DNA of 64,000 nt from Centropus unirufus (GCA_013397695.1 VYZI01000057.1:2719633-2783632); one strand, 5' to 3'. Positions 43,251 through 57,635 are shown, counted from the stretch's first letter. The notes: generated by a model from the letters alone, not told the origin. Made by a program: numbers and translations.

Positions 43251-44983
43251 AGCTAAAACTCATACCATTCATCTCTGATATATCAAGCTCCAGTCCTACA
43301 GTCTTCCCATTCATGTAACTAGCATCATATGAAACACTAAGAGAAAAAGCTCACCTTGTCAGCTAGCTTGTCTATCTCCCTGAATCCTTTCCCAGTCAGA
43401 ATCCAAATAGTCAAAGTTTTTTGAAATTGTATTTTATTCTAGTTAGGGCTGCAGAATTGCCTTAGCAAGAGAAACCTGAGGAGCTTCTCTGACTCCCAAA
43501 TCACATCAGTGCTGACCCAGCACATCTGCAGGATCTTCATCAAGCCCCAGTGTGTACTTCAGCTGCAGTTTAGCACCTGGGATTAAGATTATTGGCAACA
43601 ACTGCTGATTTATTTGATTGTTATCATGCTTAGGGGTGGCACTGGCTCATTCCCTGTCTGTCAGCACTTGAGAGACAATAACTGTTAATTGTAATTAGTA
43701 ATTATCTCTAAACCTGTGCCAAAAAACCAACCCACCTTCAGGTTTCCTGGCTGAAATACTAGCAGCTTATATAAACTTCAAGCGTTTCTCTGCTTATTCC
43801 TCCCAAAAGCAGGCAGGCATTCCACTTCTCTGGGCAGGATCAACTGGGGGATCCCTATTCCTTGTGGGGCAGGGAGAGGAACAGAGGAGAATAAAAGGAC
43901 CTAGATCTTAACTGTCTTTTTCTCCCTTTCCGAGAATGTTAATGCTGCTGCACCTCAGCCAGCCAACACAAAGCAATCGCCCTAATAAAAGGCAGGGCTC
44001 GTTCACACAAGAAGAACGGTGTGACGCTTGGGCTCTCATGCATCTGCTGCTGGAGCCAGGCAGCCTGTAGGGTAGGATGGGCAAAATTTAGCGTCAGTAT
44101 CCTACACTTGAAACAGGCTGGCATTACAAGAGTAGTTGCCTTTGCATAAATAAACCTTCCACTGCCTCTTCCAGCCACTTAGGAATTATCTTGTGAAAGA
44201 CACAGTGATGCAACTGAAGTGGGAAATAGCTGCTGAGGTGAGCAGGGACACCAGTGGTCTCAAACAAAGAGCAGGACCAAATGGAAATGAGCTATGCCAA
44301 GAGCAAAAATATTGCAAAGAGAGGGGAATCAATAAGTGCTGCCTATTTAGTATCTGCATTGTAACTCAAGTATCGGTACTGGCACAGACTCACAGCTCAT
44401 TCAGAGATGACTGGTTTTACTCCGGATTTCCAAATCACAGTGGGAAAGCAGTAGGTGTACAGCTGGTTGTGAACAGATTCCTGGCAATCAGGAAATGATA
44501 CAACTCAAAGTCCACACAGGTGGAGCTAGACCACTGGAGATATATTGAATGGCCTGGAAGCCAGCTGGCTGGGCAAGAAGGGTTACGGTCAATGTAAGAT
44601 GCCTATCAAATAATTGTTCTGAAATCTCAGTCAGAAGAGGGGAACCTAAAGTAACATGGGAACATGGAGATATGACTCATTTTATTTAATCATCGTGGTA
44701 GAGAACAGCGTCTTATTTCTGTTACTGCTTCTGGCCAGATGCTTGTAGCACTTGTTCATCGGGAGTGCTGGTAGCTCCTGGATGAATCTCTCACTCCCTC
44801 CAATGCCAAGCACTTTGTGACAAGTGCCATATTCCTGCTCAAATGTCTAGTGTTGATTGCCCAACATGGTGCCACTCCTCCTCTCTTTACCCTTATTGAG
44901 AACATTAAAGAGAGAATTCACAACCTCCTCATTACAACCCGCAGTGCAGTGCCCTTAAATAGCACCTTTTTTGTGTAGGTCTA

Positions 44984-45012
44984 ATTGGCCAATCTACAGC
45001 AGCTGCTATTGG
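44984..45012. promoter_or_regulatory. Candidate CCAAT/E-box cluster
   Basis: ATTGGCCAAT (44984-44993) contains CCAAT on both strands, followed by the E-box CAGCTG (45000-45005) and a further inverted CCAAT, ATTGG (45008-45012). The cluster sits in a slightly GC-richer segment. There is no adjoining gene, so a distal element or chance are both possible. Confidence 0.25.
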
Positions 45013-45183
45013 CTCCTCTGAACCCTCACAGGGCACACTGGGCGTGTACGCATGTAATTTATCATGTCAAATTCATTTTCTTATCCATGATATTGTTTCT
45101 GCTTTTCTTCTTCTTCCAGAGTGTTATTATTCTGTGTGAATTTCCTTTGTAATTAAGTGGCTTGTTTGCTGTTCCCAGCTCTG

Positions 45184-45215
45184 AAAAAAAAAAAAATGAC
45201 AAAGGAAAAAAAAAT
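45184..45215. repeat. A-rich run
   Basis: An A13 run, the spacer 'tgacaaagg', then an A8 run. Simple sequence, no associated element recognised. Confidence 0.8.
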
Positions 45216-48200
45216 GAAAGAGCCACCGCCTCAAATTGGTTTGCATTCAGCAGGGTTGTCTGCCATTTGCAGAGACCAGCAGATGTCAGCCTAAATTGAA
45301 AAATGGAGAAGAAATACTGTATCATCATGCTAACATCTCCTATGCCAGATGGGAGCCTTACACAATGTGGCAGGAGCAGTTAACCAGAAAAACCAGTGTT
45401 AGAACAGGTATGGTTATGCTCCACGCACCAATAGTTTATTTTGATTATAGAACTTAATTGTATCATAGATCAATGATAGTTTAATTTATGAGGATTGATT
45501 TTGTTAATTCAAGCAGTTCAAAAGGCAGTGTTAAAGATTCAGTTCATTTGACTGTATCTGACTTAAGCTTTGCTCATGCTGTCAGAAGATAAATGACTGT
45601 ATATAAATTGATACCATCACCCCCCTATTCCTATATTCATTTCAGCATTAGTTACTAACTGTAAGTTACATTTGAGTGCAAAGCATTAGTTGGGCAGGAT
45701 ACAGCACTGGGCTTGGAATAGTTAAGGTTCAGTAACAAAAGCATCACGTAATTATTTGCACATGTAGACTTAGTGATTCTTCTGATGCTTTATTATTTCC
45801 ATATCCCTGAATTTTGTAATACGTAATTGCCTCACTCATATTAAACAGCAACAGGATAGCCATAAATACTGTGGCAGAGTCAAAAAATGGATGAAGGATG
45901 AGCAAGCCTATTCAAGGTATTATTCATATAGACCACAACTTACAGCTGTGGTACACAAACCTGACTTCCAGTACAAGCAAACACAATATTAAGTTTCTAG
46001 GAGTCTCAAAAGGCTCTTTCTTGAAGGTTCAGATCCCAAAGCCAGACTTTACACGAAAACCTTAGCATTTACTCAAAGCTGATGTTTCTTACCAATTCAC
46101 CCCACTCGTTTCTGTTCCTACTTTTTTGGGTAAAGCATCTCAGAGTCAGAAAATCAGGCAAATAAAATCCTTACCAAGAATTTTTTTTTTTTTCTTTATG
46201 CAAGAACATCCATTTTGGGGGCGGCCAGATTACTCATGAAAGCAATTTCCCAAAACAAGTCGCAGGGGAGAGTGGTTTGTCACTTTAAAACAGGCTGTTT
46301 TCAAAGCAAAGCATTCATGGGCTCACCTTAATTTCATGCAGATTCTTTCTTTTTCCACTGTCTCTTTCTTAATCTGATAAAATCACTCAATTCTCCTCCA
46401 CTTTTTCACCTAATATATGCAGGATGCACCTTGCTGCAACCTCTGATCCTTACAATGAGTATGAGAAGACTTTGCCACCACAACCAGACAATTAAGAAAT
46501 ATGGGGGTTTTATTCTCGGTTTTAATCTCTAATCCCAGGCTTACCCTGTGTGCCTTGCAATGGAGTTAGGGGAAGGAAGTATTCATCTTATGAGAAATGA
46601 AGAAAAGGAGATGCAATTTTCTAGAGAGTATTAATGAATCAGGAAGGCTTCACCATGTGACAAGAATGAACAGTGCAGAGACGATGGAAAAGCAAATAAA
46701 TAATCTTTCTGTCAACAAAATGTCATATCACAGAGATCAGAAAATGGAAAGCTTTCCTAATACCCATTCTGACTCAACAATATTGGACAAAAAATGAGAA
46801 CAGAATCATATCTACCAATATTAATTTTATATTATGATATTATTAGGTGAAAATTCCTCTTTCCTCCACCCCTCTGCCTCACCAGCTTCTCAAGCTAGCT
46901 TTGCTTCACCTCTTTCAAAATCAGCTGAATGGTGCTGATACAGACAACCTGATGGTTTCCTGACCATATATTCATGTTTCTTTTGCTGGTTTCATGGTTT
47001 CTCATACACATTTCCTTTTCACGGGACAGGAGGGAAGAGGTGATCACACAACCCTGAGCTCCCAAAGGGATATCATCTCTTCCCTTGAAATCACCATGAA
47101 GAAGGGCTTGTTCCTGATGGAGAGTAGCTCTCCCACACACCTCCCAAGCAGAAGGGCGTTCTTTCCAGGGAAGTGGTATATTGGTGGGGACAAATCAGAG
47201 CAGATAGGCTGATCTTATCACCGAGTTTTCCTATTTGAGTGGAGACCCTTTCTCAGAACATCTTTTTGGGCTCACTGTTCAATCTTTTTTCAAGCTTTCT
47301 GTAAGGAAAACCATCTTATTCCACTCCACATCACCCAAGATTTACCTTGTTTCCCCTGCCCTGCTTTGTGTAACACATGCTATAGCAGCATATACCTGGG
47401 TGAAAGAACCAAGCAGTAGCAAGTTGCAATAGGTTTCTGTAGAGTAGTATAAGGAGAAACCAATCTGGCTTTAAAAAAATAATCATGAATTTAGAAAAAT
47501 GTGCTCTGCTCATCACAAAAATCTTTCAGTTGTTCCAGCATTAAACCAGTGAACATGATAGAAAAATTTCATTTCAGACACAGGGTGTACTGGGTAAAAA
47601 GGCACTGCCTACCTAAAGAATGGCTTGAGTAACACAGTAGTGGATCTCCCATCCCTCTTTGAAGAGCCAGTACAGCTGACGAAAAATACATTAACAACAC
47701 CAAGAAAATGGGTGCATAATAGAGAAGAAAGCTTTGACAGGCCAGTGTGACCAAATGAAAAATAAAAAAAATTATAATATCCATATAATCACACTCTGCT
47801 CTGTTCCCCAGGTGACGGTGGGGACAGGGGAAGTCATTTCCCTACATCCTGCACCTCACAAATGTGAACTAAAAGTCATGGGGTGCCCAGGTGCTGGGAA
47901 AATAGAATGCAGGGGTGGATTACTTGGGGTCACCTGTGAGTATGACTGTAGGATGAAAATTCTTTATCAGTGTCCCTCCTGCTCACCAGCAGGCCTTGTT
48001 TCTCCTTCCTTCAGAGGACCTGAATCTATTTTGAAGCACACCTTGAGCTGAATTTTAGACCTGTGATAATCATATAGAGCTTATGAATGCTGGCTAGTGA
48101 ATCACTGCCCATAAACAGTTCTCCATGTATTTCTTGTTTTTCTTAATCCTGCTTTTTTGTTCAGTTTCAGTTGTGAAATATTGCTTTTCCTCTGTAGATT

Positions 48201-51200
48201 GCTGCTTTCCTCTTTCCTGCTCTCCTCCAGTGGCATAACAGCCTTCATCTCCTCACACACCTTCTTTCCTTTCCCTGAGAGACATTCCCCTTAATGCTGA
48301 CTTCTCTCACTCCAGTTACCTACTTTCTTTCATCATTATCAGGATGCATCTCACACCTTGGCTTTCTTAGTTTCTTATTGTACATTCTCAACACAGTTTG
48401 TCCTTTTCTTTAACTCTCCCACTTTCATTTTCTAGTGACATTCCCAGGCTCACATCCTGCCGTGCAGCCACCTGTTAGGAAGCAGAGAGTAGGAGCCTCT
48501 GGGGAACGGACTGTCATATTTATCTGCTCAGAGCTAAGTTACGGTGCTGGGCAGGTGGCGTGCAATTCATCATGGCAGGAGCATGAATGTATTAGACTGG
48601 CAGTAAGAACTGTTTAAGGGGCACAGATCCTGTAGGAGAGAGAAATTGGAATTCTGAAACAGAGCAGCATACCTACCAGAGGAACATAAGTGAACTCTTG
48701 ACAGTGTAATTATACTCACCAGAGCACTCAAAAAATAATTGCTACCCTCAAGAATCAAGCTGCTTGTTTTAATCTTAAGAGGAAAACCTGGTTTAGATGG
48801 TATTGATATAGAGAAAGGAGAGGCCAGACAAAGCAAATGCTTTCCTTTTGTTTTCATTGGGTTTGTCTGTCAGTCTTGAATTGCTATCCTTCTGTACATC
48901 TGCACAATACAGTAATTATGAAATTACCTGCTGTAAATCCCAAACTCATTCCATATGGCCCGATAAAAGGCTCATGAATTTACACGTGTAATAAAGACAT
49001 TTAATTAGCAGATTTTTATATTTGTAGGAATATCTGGCAATGTGTACAAAAATGGCAACATACAAGTGAATCAGAGCGAGTTTCCAAAGCAAAATGCCAT
49101 TGTTTCCTCAAAGATTATAGCAGTTAAAAAATCTGTATAGTTTTACAGAGAAATCGGGTTCACAGCTCCTAGGAGAACAGAGGGAAGCTTTGTGACTTCA
49201 AAATGTGCAGTTAGATCTGCTAGCTGCAAGAATTAATCTTGTAATGCGAGGGGTTGTTGAAAATGAAGGGATTTTTTTAAAAGAGTTGCAACTGTTTCTG
49301 TGAAAGCATTTTTGTATCTATGTATTTGAGCAAAGCCTCTTTGAATTTGGAAGTGTTTAGCTTCAAATGCTTTGGGGACTCCAGAGGAATACATAGTTTT
49401 AAGCTAACTGTTTGAAATGCTGCGACAAATAGTTCCAATCCAACAAGAAAGTATCAGGCATCAAAGAGATCCCAAGAGGAGAGGAAAACAGTATCAATGT
49501 ATTTTAATGTATTTTTCGCAATCAAAATGTAGAAAGCCATGTGTGACACCGGCTTAGAAGTTAGGGTCTCCTCAGTTGCCAGTAAGTATAGCTCTACTGG
49601 AGCCAGGTTTATGCTGAGAAATATAGAATTGTCTTATTTATCTTTGGCTCTGGGTGCTTGTGGCACTTTCAGGTTCTGTTGAAATGCACCATCTAGAAAT
49701 TGTTCCTGTTCACACTGCTCTCAAGCTGGGTGACCTTGAGCTGGACAAGAAAGCTCAGGCTGGTGAGATGAAAATTGCAATTGCAGCCCCTGCATCACAG
49801 AGATGATGTCAGAGAAGTGAGGAAGGGAAAACTAAACAGGTGCAGCCTTGAGGGGAAGCTACCCTAAAAGGAGGGTTTAATTTTTCTGGGGGTGACTGTA
49901 GCAGGGTATTCACAGACCCGACCCTAAGCAGGGGCATGGGAACCCAGTCCTGCTTGTAAAGTTCATAATACAAAATGGATCAGAGATCATGTAAAACACA
50001 CAAAGGTGTACATAGGGGGGAGAGAAAGATGTTTTCCCCAAGGCAATTCATTTTACACTCCTGGATTATGGGAGTAGTATGATTTGAAAGCAAATTCCCA
50101 GGCTTTTAATAAATATACCAATGATTCATCAGCATAACAATCATGGTGGTAATTATGTTGTGTGCTGCCTTCTCCAAAGAAACGTAGACGCTCAGAGCAG
50201 CATGAATGTTAAAATTGAGCCCTCATGAGATTTCACAGGGTGTCTGGAGTGGACTGGCAGGAAATAAAAGCAAGCTAAAAGCATGAAACTGTAAGGGACT
50301 CACTACAGGAAGATTGAGATACTGCAGAAGTATTAACCACTTTAGAGGTGAACTGCTGTGATCAATTTTGTCAGATTTGAGAGACAGGTCCAAAACCGCC
50401 AGCATCCATCAGCACAACTGATGCTGTAACTCTGCAGAGGATAGTCCTTATGCTAGGGGAAGATCAACACTCAAACAAAAATTTCTCAATAGCTGTTAGT
50501 TGGAAAGCGGCTTCATAACTAAGCTGTCATTGCCATCACTTTTGAAAATAATTATGGGAAAAAAGTTGCCAATTGGATGGTGGTGAAAGATTATTCCAAG
50601 ACAGACCATTTACCCAGGCATCATTTTTTTAGTTGATATTATATATATATAATAGCTGAGAAATAAGAGTTATCCAGTTTACAAAGTAGGCAGCCTAACT
50701 GGCTATAGGCAACATATCATGCTGAAATCAATGACCCACCCTAACACTCGGTGGTTTAGGACCAAGTCATCAGCACTTAGTAGTTTTGGTCACACTCTTC
50801 ATAGATGGCATAGATGCATCAGTCACACTGGTTGCAGGCTCTGATCATATCTTAGAGCAGCCTGAAGTTGAAAAGATACAAACACAATGGGAGACTTACA
50901 TGCAAACTTCACTTGGGCAGGAATCTGGTTCTTAAACTGTCAATGCTGTCAGGTATTTCTCTTATCTATTTCTCTGATATTTCAACTTTTTATATTCCTG
51001 CTGTAAACATTAATTTTCTTCTGTCATAGATATAGCTCTTTTCAACATTATTGCAGGAAAGTATGAGCAGACGTTGCTCCATTAAGCTCTGTTCCATCAG
51101 AAACAGAATCAGAAAGAGCAACACACATACAGTTAGGTTTGTATTCATTCATGGCCTTACCCATTGCTATAATCACCTAAGCCTGAGTTTATTAAAAAGT

Positions 51201-51733
51201 TGCATGCTAGTGCTGCCCCTAGCTGTGTTCTCTGCGGGCAGGAAGAACAGCCTTCCTGCCTCCTATGAGTTCAATACAGATAGCAAAACTAAAGGGTGAT
51301 AAAATCAACTCCCCATTTTTAGTTTCCCTCAGTACATACTGAAATATTGCTGGACATTTTTTTGCTACAATTTTCAAAGCCTGTCTTGGGATTCCTAAAT
51401 GAAAAATACAACCTAATGTAATCTCATTATTTTCTTAAACAAATATATTTATGGTAGATATTGGTTGGCTTAAATTTAACTGAGCAGTTCTCATTTAGAT
51501 AAGGATTCTTTTTTTTTTCCCCACAGTAAATTATTGCAAGAATATATTCAGAATTGCATGCAGCTCACATTGGGTAATTTGACATGAGATAGACACTTCA
51601 TTCAATAAGTTCATTTTGATCAGGCCCCATAAGCCAAGGGAAACTACATATACCTCAGTGTACAAGCTGGAATTAGGCTTGTTACACAGCTGCTTGGAAG
51701 TTATACCCTAGTTTTGATTTAATATTTGCAGAC

Positions 51734-51773
51734 GGCACAACAAGAGCTGAGGTGGCACAGTAAGAGCTGAGGT
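51734..51773. repeat. 20-bp tandem duplication
   Basis: Units ggcacaacaagagctgaggt (51734-51753) and ggcacagtaagagctgaggt (51754-51773) are adjacent with two mismatches. Confidence 0.9.
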
Positions 51774-54700
51774 TGCCCAAGATACCCTCGATGTCCCCAG
51801 CTTAATTGTATTGTTTCCAGTTACAAAGCAGTCATGACCTTCAGATCCACTCAGAAGCAGTTTTGCTGTTCCTGTTGCTAGCTTTCCTGGCAAGTTTCAG
51901 GGTTTGCACGATTTTTCATTCTGTACATCCCTTCTGCTTTCAGGTGGACATCAAGCTTTACTTGTGTTTAAATGTTTTAATTAAAGCTAATTTTGAAGAT
52001 CTGTATGCCTTGCCATTCATTCTCCACTTTCAGTAAAGAGGAAGTTTTTCTGATCAGCACAGATGAGGATTTTCCACCTGACTCTGAGCAGTGGTAGAGA
52101 GCTCTACAATTCTATGCTATACAGCAGGCAAAAAAAAAATCACATACCAGTTCTTGAAGAAGTCTGTCCATTCTCAAAACTAACACAGAAGTGGAAAGAA
52201 ATTCAAGGTGGAAGACAGCAAAGGCTGAGAAAAGGCAGGGCTGTTCAGCTCAGAGCCACAGTGAACACCCACAGATGCTGTGAGAGCCTGAATAATCCGC
52301 ACAGAGAGCACCTGGCGCAGAGCTTCACAGGAACAGTGGTTCAAGCTCTCAGGCTCCACTGAAATTTGTAGTGAGGCTTTGTACTTGTGTGGTTGCATTG
52401 CAACACCACCAAATAGACTGCATAGTAGTCCCACAAGTAAAACATGGAGCAAAACATGGGAATTGGTTTCCTAGACAACTCCAGGAGGAAAGTTAGTTTC
52501 TCCTCTGAAATAATTCAATTAAGTCTTTCTACATCTTAAGGGAGACCACTGTAAGAATTCAGCTTTCATACAGCCTCTCTCAGCTAAGCATCCTATTTCT
52601 TGATGAATACTTTCCTTTATTGGTCAAATATGTTAATATATCTTAATTTTAATTTTTTCTTCTTTTCATCCTTGTTTAGGAAGGCACATGCCTTATTATT
52701 TATATATTTTCTTTAAAGCTTTCAATCATTTAATTTTGCAGACATATATGCTCGATAAAAAAACCAAAAAACAACTTGCACACTGTTTACTATGTGGTTG
52801 TTTGTAAGATATACCAAACAAGCAGAGGATGCAGGCTAATATTATGATTTACTTGGTACAAACAGGACTGGTGTTATTACCCTTGCTTATGCATCTGTGC
52901 CTTTCTATCGTGACTATTTAAGCATCTGAACTTCCTTTGGGGAAAATGGCCATATGTGCTGGTTATGTCAATGTCTGAAGCTATGCAAACAAGACAAGCC
53001 CATAGATGAACTGAAGGGTGGACCTTGGTTTTTATCTTCTGCTCTAGAGTCTGGAAGTTCCTCAGAGGTGTCATTGTATATCTGTTTAGCTCACACAAAT
53101 AATTCAGCATGCAAAGGGATGGCCTTTAGCACTTTCTGACCAAGATATAGGCTGTATCTAATGCGTTACTGACAGTATTCCATGGTTTCCATTGTTGCCT
53201 TTGAACTTTTGATGAGATGTCTCTCCTTTGTTGTAAGCATAGCTCCTGTTTTACCAGAATTAAATGTATTGTGATACCATGTACCTATTAACACGCTGTA
53301 GAAACGTCCAGGTGTTGGTGTTAAGGTAGGAGAGTGATCAGTTTAGACCCCGGAACATACTGGAAAAAAACAGCTTTAGGCCTACTATGTTCTTCCAGAA
53401 TGTGTCTAAACACTGAGCCTAAAAATTCTCTTGCTTGTATAAGCTGGTAATGGCTTTGTGTTTGTCATAAAGTAATTGTGAACAATTTTTTCACGTGTAT
53501 TTTTTCCTTTCAGTAAGTAGCAATAAGTAGCCTAGCAATGGGTGTCTGAATTTTATTTTTTTTTCTTTGTTCCCTTCCAAGGTAATTTGCAGAGAGAGGA
53601 ATCAGACTCATCAGACAGGGCTGAGAATAATTGTCTGTCTAAACAAGTCCAAATTGTACTATTTCTTTTTTCTCTTTGTCACCATTCTTGACTTCATCAT
53701 TAGGTAAAAAGGAAGGATGCCCTAACAGAGGTTTCATGTCAAATGTGTGTTTTTGTTTGAGACACACAAGCCTTCACCACACTAAATCTGTGCGGGTGTG
53801 AGATATACTGGTTTCCAATAATGGGTTCAAAGAGCTTTCAAAAGACTTTTCATATTTATGAAGAACTTCTGGGCACTTCAGGTCATTTCTGTGGTATCTC
53901 CCAGCTCCCACCAATCTGAATAGCAAGCTCTCTGGAAGTACTTGTACACAGTTTGTAAGCAGTCATGGTCTGTTTTGTTCGCAACTTACATTTTCTAAGA
54001 TAAAAATTTTCACCAGCAGCCTCAACAATAAATATTTTCAGAAACACTTCAGTTTGTTTACATGGAATATGTGAGTGCCGAAGACTGTTCTCAGCTAACA
54101 GCCACCACAGATTTCTGAGTGTGGGGAAGCAGGGCAAGGAAGTTCATCGTGAGCCAGTGTGTTGGCTGTGACTTATCTATAGTAACTTCAACTAGAAAGC
54201 AGCTTGCTGGTAAAGTTTTCTTACCAACCACTCTTGACTGAAGTCTCATTTAAAGGCAGTGTTCCATTATATCTCACTCTCGACAACTCTTCTGCCAGCA
54301 CTGCTATCGCACAAAAAGGGAGAGTGGCAGCTTTGAAAAGAGAAAATACCACAATGAGGCTTCTCTTCTGTAATTCAAACATTAAGTGCTGATAAATACA
54401 GGTAAATTTTATAGAACTCTGCTGAAAAAGTAGTTACACCAGGAAGATTTATTAAGGACAAAAACTTCCACCACGATAACCAAAGATTCCTGTCTTCTGC
54501 TTTTGGTAACACTCTAGAATGGGAACTGGAGTGTGGTGTTCAGGATCTCTAGCAGTCAACGGAGCATACAAAGAGGTATGCATTAAGCAAATTAAAAGTG
54601 GATGAAAAAATGTAGACCTTGCTAGCTCTCTGATACATCTCATGGCCTGAAGGGGTTAATGCAATCCATGAAGCTCCTTGGCAATTGTTCCTGCAGCCAA

Positions 54701-54795
54701 GTAGTTGCCATCAGTGAAAGACGTGCAAAGTCATGGTATATATTTTTGTATATATTTGCTTTGGAAATTTCAAAAGTGTTTTGGGGTTGTTTTGC

Positions 54796-54825
54796 TTGTT
54801 TGTTTGTTTGTTTGTTTGTTTTTTG
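54796..54825. repeat. (TTTG)n microsatellite
   Basis: About six consecutive TTTG units followed by a T run. The tract also creates long low-complexity Phe/Cys/Leu/Val frames on the plus strand, which are not genes. Confidence 0.95.
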
Positions 54826-56410
54826 CATTCTTTTGTCCTTTTACTCTCACCTGCCTTGATTTAGATGCTAGGAAGATGCAGCTTTGAAACTGCCTCAAAG
54901 CACTGGTTACCCCGCTTTCAAAGGTACATAATCACCAAATACCCACTGATTTTGGTGGGTTTTAGGTGCAGTGTTCCTTCTAACAGAAGCTTTCAGGTCA
55001 ATGTCTGAATTCATAAATAATGGCTCTCTTTGCACTTGCTGGCAATGTAGATGTGATTATCTTAGAAAAAATAGATACATTAATTTTTTTAAAAATATCC
55101 CAGATGTATGGGGAGGCATGTGTCAGGGAAGCTTGGCATGAGCAGGAGCGAAGCACAGTTGTGCTGGCAATGTGAGGAAAATAAACTACTGATCTCTGTA
55201 TGCTAAGTATATGAAGAGCTGGGGAATGCATTCAGCGATAACTTGGTTAGTGTAGGTGAGGAAATGATAATGCAAGCTCCAGAGTAAATTGGATGGCCTT
55301 GTCAAAGCCAACCCAGACAAAATGTTGCCATGGTTATTGAGTTACCCAAATAAAGAGAACATCACTCACTCTGAAGTACAAAGGCTCAGGATGGCTTTGT
55401 GGTCCCTCACAAGGGCTGTGAGTAGAGATGAACGTTCAGATTTGCTGCCTGCTGTCATTAGGAAATGCAAATCAGGGCATGGAAATGAAAGCTGAGGGGT
55501 GACAAGGTGCCTCAGGAACCACCTTTCCTAGTTGATGCCTAAAACGTTCTCCTGGGATTTCAGGCTGATTGCTGTCTATTCTGCATAATGGGTAGGCTGA
55601 CTGATTTTACTGATCCTCAGCTATTTTTCTGTTTTGTTTACTTCATTAGTCCGGGCAGCCCAGGCACACAGTCACGGGCCCACAAATAAGCCTCTGTGGC
55701 CAAAGTACCTTCATGGTGAAGAGCTTGCATTTCAGCTTTTAACAACAGACAAATCCAAGTATAACTAGCTCTAATACATCTGAGAAAATATTTGAACAGA
55801 TTATTGCATAGTAGAAAAGGGGGAGTGTAATTTTATTATTTTTTAAAAAATATTATTTATTTCATAGTTTAAAGAGTATAAGGAGAATTATCTTCAGTAG
55901 TATTTTCTATCAGGGAAAATATTTCTCTATGTGTTATTCCTACAGATGCAATTTTAATCAGAAATCTTAGTCTACCCCGAGGAATGTGGAGTTTTGTGAG
56001 AAAAAAAAAAAAGAGGAGAAAAGACAAGAAGAAAGAAAACCAGCACAATGATATAGAAAGTATCTGGCTGCTGGGGGAAAAACAGTGTCTGTGAAGATGA
56101 GGACCCAGCATGAGGAATTCAGTGGCAAGGGCAGAAAGGGCAAAGAAAGTCACATTAAAACAGAGATGCAGCCTCTGGTGAGTCATTTGAAATTCATCTG
56201 CAGAGTAATTTTCACGCCATTTAGCCATAGCCACAGCAGGAATAAAGAGGGCTAAACACATTAAAATGACAACATCTTACAAGGAGAGATAGGGGTTGGT
56301 AGACATCACATCTGATAAAATTAAATGATACGGTGGGCTGAGTTAGTGCCCTTTCAAGGATTTTGTGTGTTTACAGGAAAATATGGCATGTGACAGGAGA
56401 AAGGTTTATA

Positions 56411-56461
56411 GCACATTCATTCAAGGTTCATGGCACATTCATTCAAGGTTCATGGCACATT
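56411..56461. repeat. 22-bp tandem duplication (2.3 copies)
   Basis: The unit gcacattcattcaaggttcatg is present at 56411-56432 and again at 56433-56454 without mismatch, followed by a third partial copy 'gcacatt'. Confidence 0.93.
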
Positions 56462-57492
56462 AAGAACTCACCAGGTACAAAGAACAAAGGATTTGGGGAC
56501 TCAAAAAAACACCAACAGCAAAACATCCCAACCTGTCAGCAAGATTTGCAGTTGACCCTTGGAGTAGTGGCTGTTTTTTTCTGATCCTTTGAGGAAACAC
56601 ATGATATTTTAATAACTACTTATGTGCTGCAAGATCCCTTAACAATTAATTAGTGGGTTTAGGGCCTCAGAAAATGCACTTGGATTAAAAGCTTTCATCA
56701 ATTCTCAGTTGCTGTCAAACATAAGCCCGGGTAGGATGCCCCACCTGAAGATGGGGGAATGCTGTTCAGGGCTGCATGCTTCTGGTAGCTCCGGTAGCCA
56801 ACGCATGCGAGTGCACCCCCGCAGATACACTTCAATGCCAGTGCCCCTGGTGAAGCATGAGCAGTTTTGAAGAACAGAGTGCAGTTTTATACATTTGAGG
56901 AAAGATGCTGTGAAGTCCCTTAGCCACACACGGCGTGGGAGGATTCAGTCATTCCATGCACATTCACCTTGAGGTCTAATAGGTATGTGGAGTAATACTA
57001 ACAGGAGAGCTGGAGAGTCGCATTTCTTTTTAAGAAAAGTTCCTGACAGTGGAAAACAAAATAATTCAGGGAGCTTCAAAACATTCTGGGCTTCAATACT
57101 TTGCCATAGATCACTGGAGAATGTTGATGAACAATATCTGAGGGTAAGGTCTATGGTAGGAGGGTGCCTGCTCCTTTAAGGGTAGCTGATCAAAGGAGCC
57201 ATAAGCAAGAACATGGAGAGGCAAAAACCTGCCTGACACATAGTGAGGGAGGCACTGATGAGAACAAACCTGGGACTAATTGGTGAGGGTATGTGGAGTG
57301 TGAGGAAGTTTATTTTTTCAGCTGGGAGGATAAGGAAGAGGAAGGAGACAAATAGAGAACTAAAGTCTGATCATTTAGCACTAATAAAAGCAATAACCAG
57401 AAACAAACCAGGTCAGTCACAGCAGTGAAGGAAAGATCAAGAAACTGTAGTAACTTGGGACTTTGCAGCTAATAAGGATGCAGACCTGAGGG

Positions 57493-57498
57493 TTTATT
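57493..57498 (-). terminator. Candidate polyadenylation signal AATAAA for MMRN1
   Basis: TTTATT on the plus strand reads AATAAA on the minus strand, about 1 kb after the MMRN1 stop. No clear GU-rich downstream element is seen, so the assignment is tentative. A second AATAAA lies further downstream near 57309. Confidence 0.3.
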
Positions 57499-57635
57499 TT
57501 TTTCCAGACAGTCATAGCATGAACAAAAATACATTTTTTTTATTGGATTGGTGCTTAGAAATCACACTCTGGTTTCTGCAGGATGCAGTAAATTTCATCT
57601 TGCCTCAGTAGTTAGTGAACATAATGAAGAAACAA

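Larger units (their letters stand above)
36216..57492. other. Intergenic tract downstream of MMRN1
   Basis: This is 21 kb with no recognised coding exon or intact mobile element. It holds the (TTTG)n tract, two tandem duplications, A-rich runs, the CCAAT/E-box cluster and a purine-rich stretch at about 57120-57440. Open frames reach 130 codons (55869-56261, minus) but are low-complexity or overlapping and show no domain. Confidence 0.65.

Noticed and set aside
54640..54887. Plus-strand frames with Phe/Cys/Leu/Val repeats
   Set aside because: They are translations of the (TTTG)n microsatellite.
55869..56261. A 130-codon minus-strand frame with a hydrophobic run
   Set aside because: The Phe/Leu-rich segment comes from an A-rich low-complexity tract, and the rest resembles no family.
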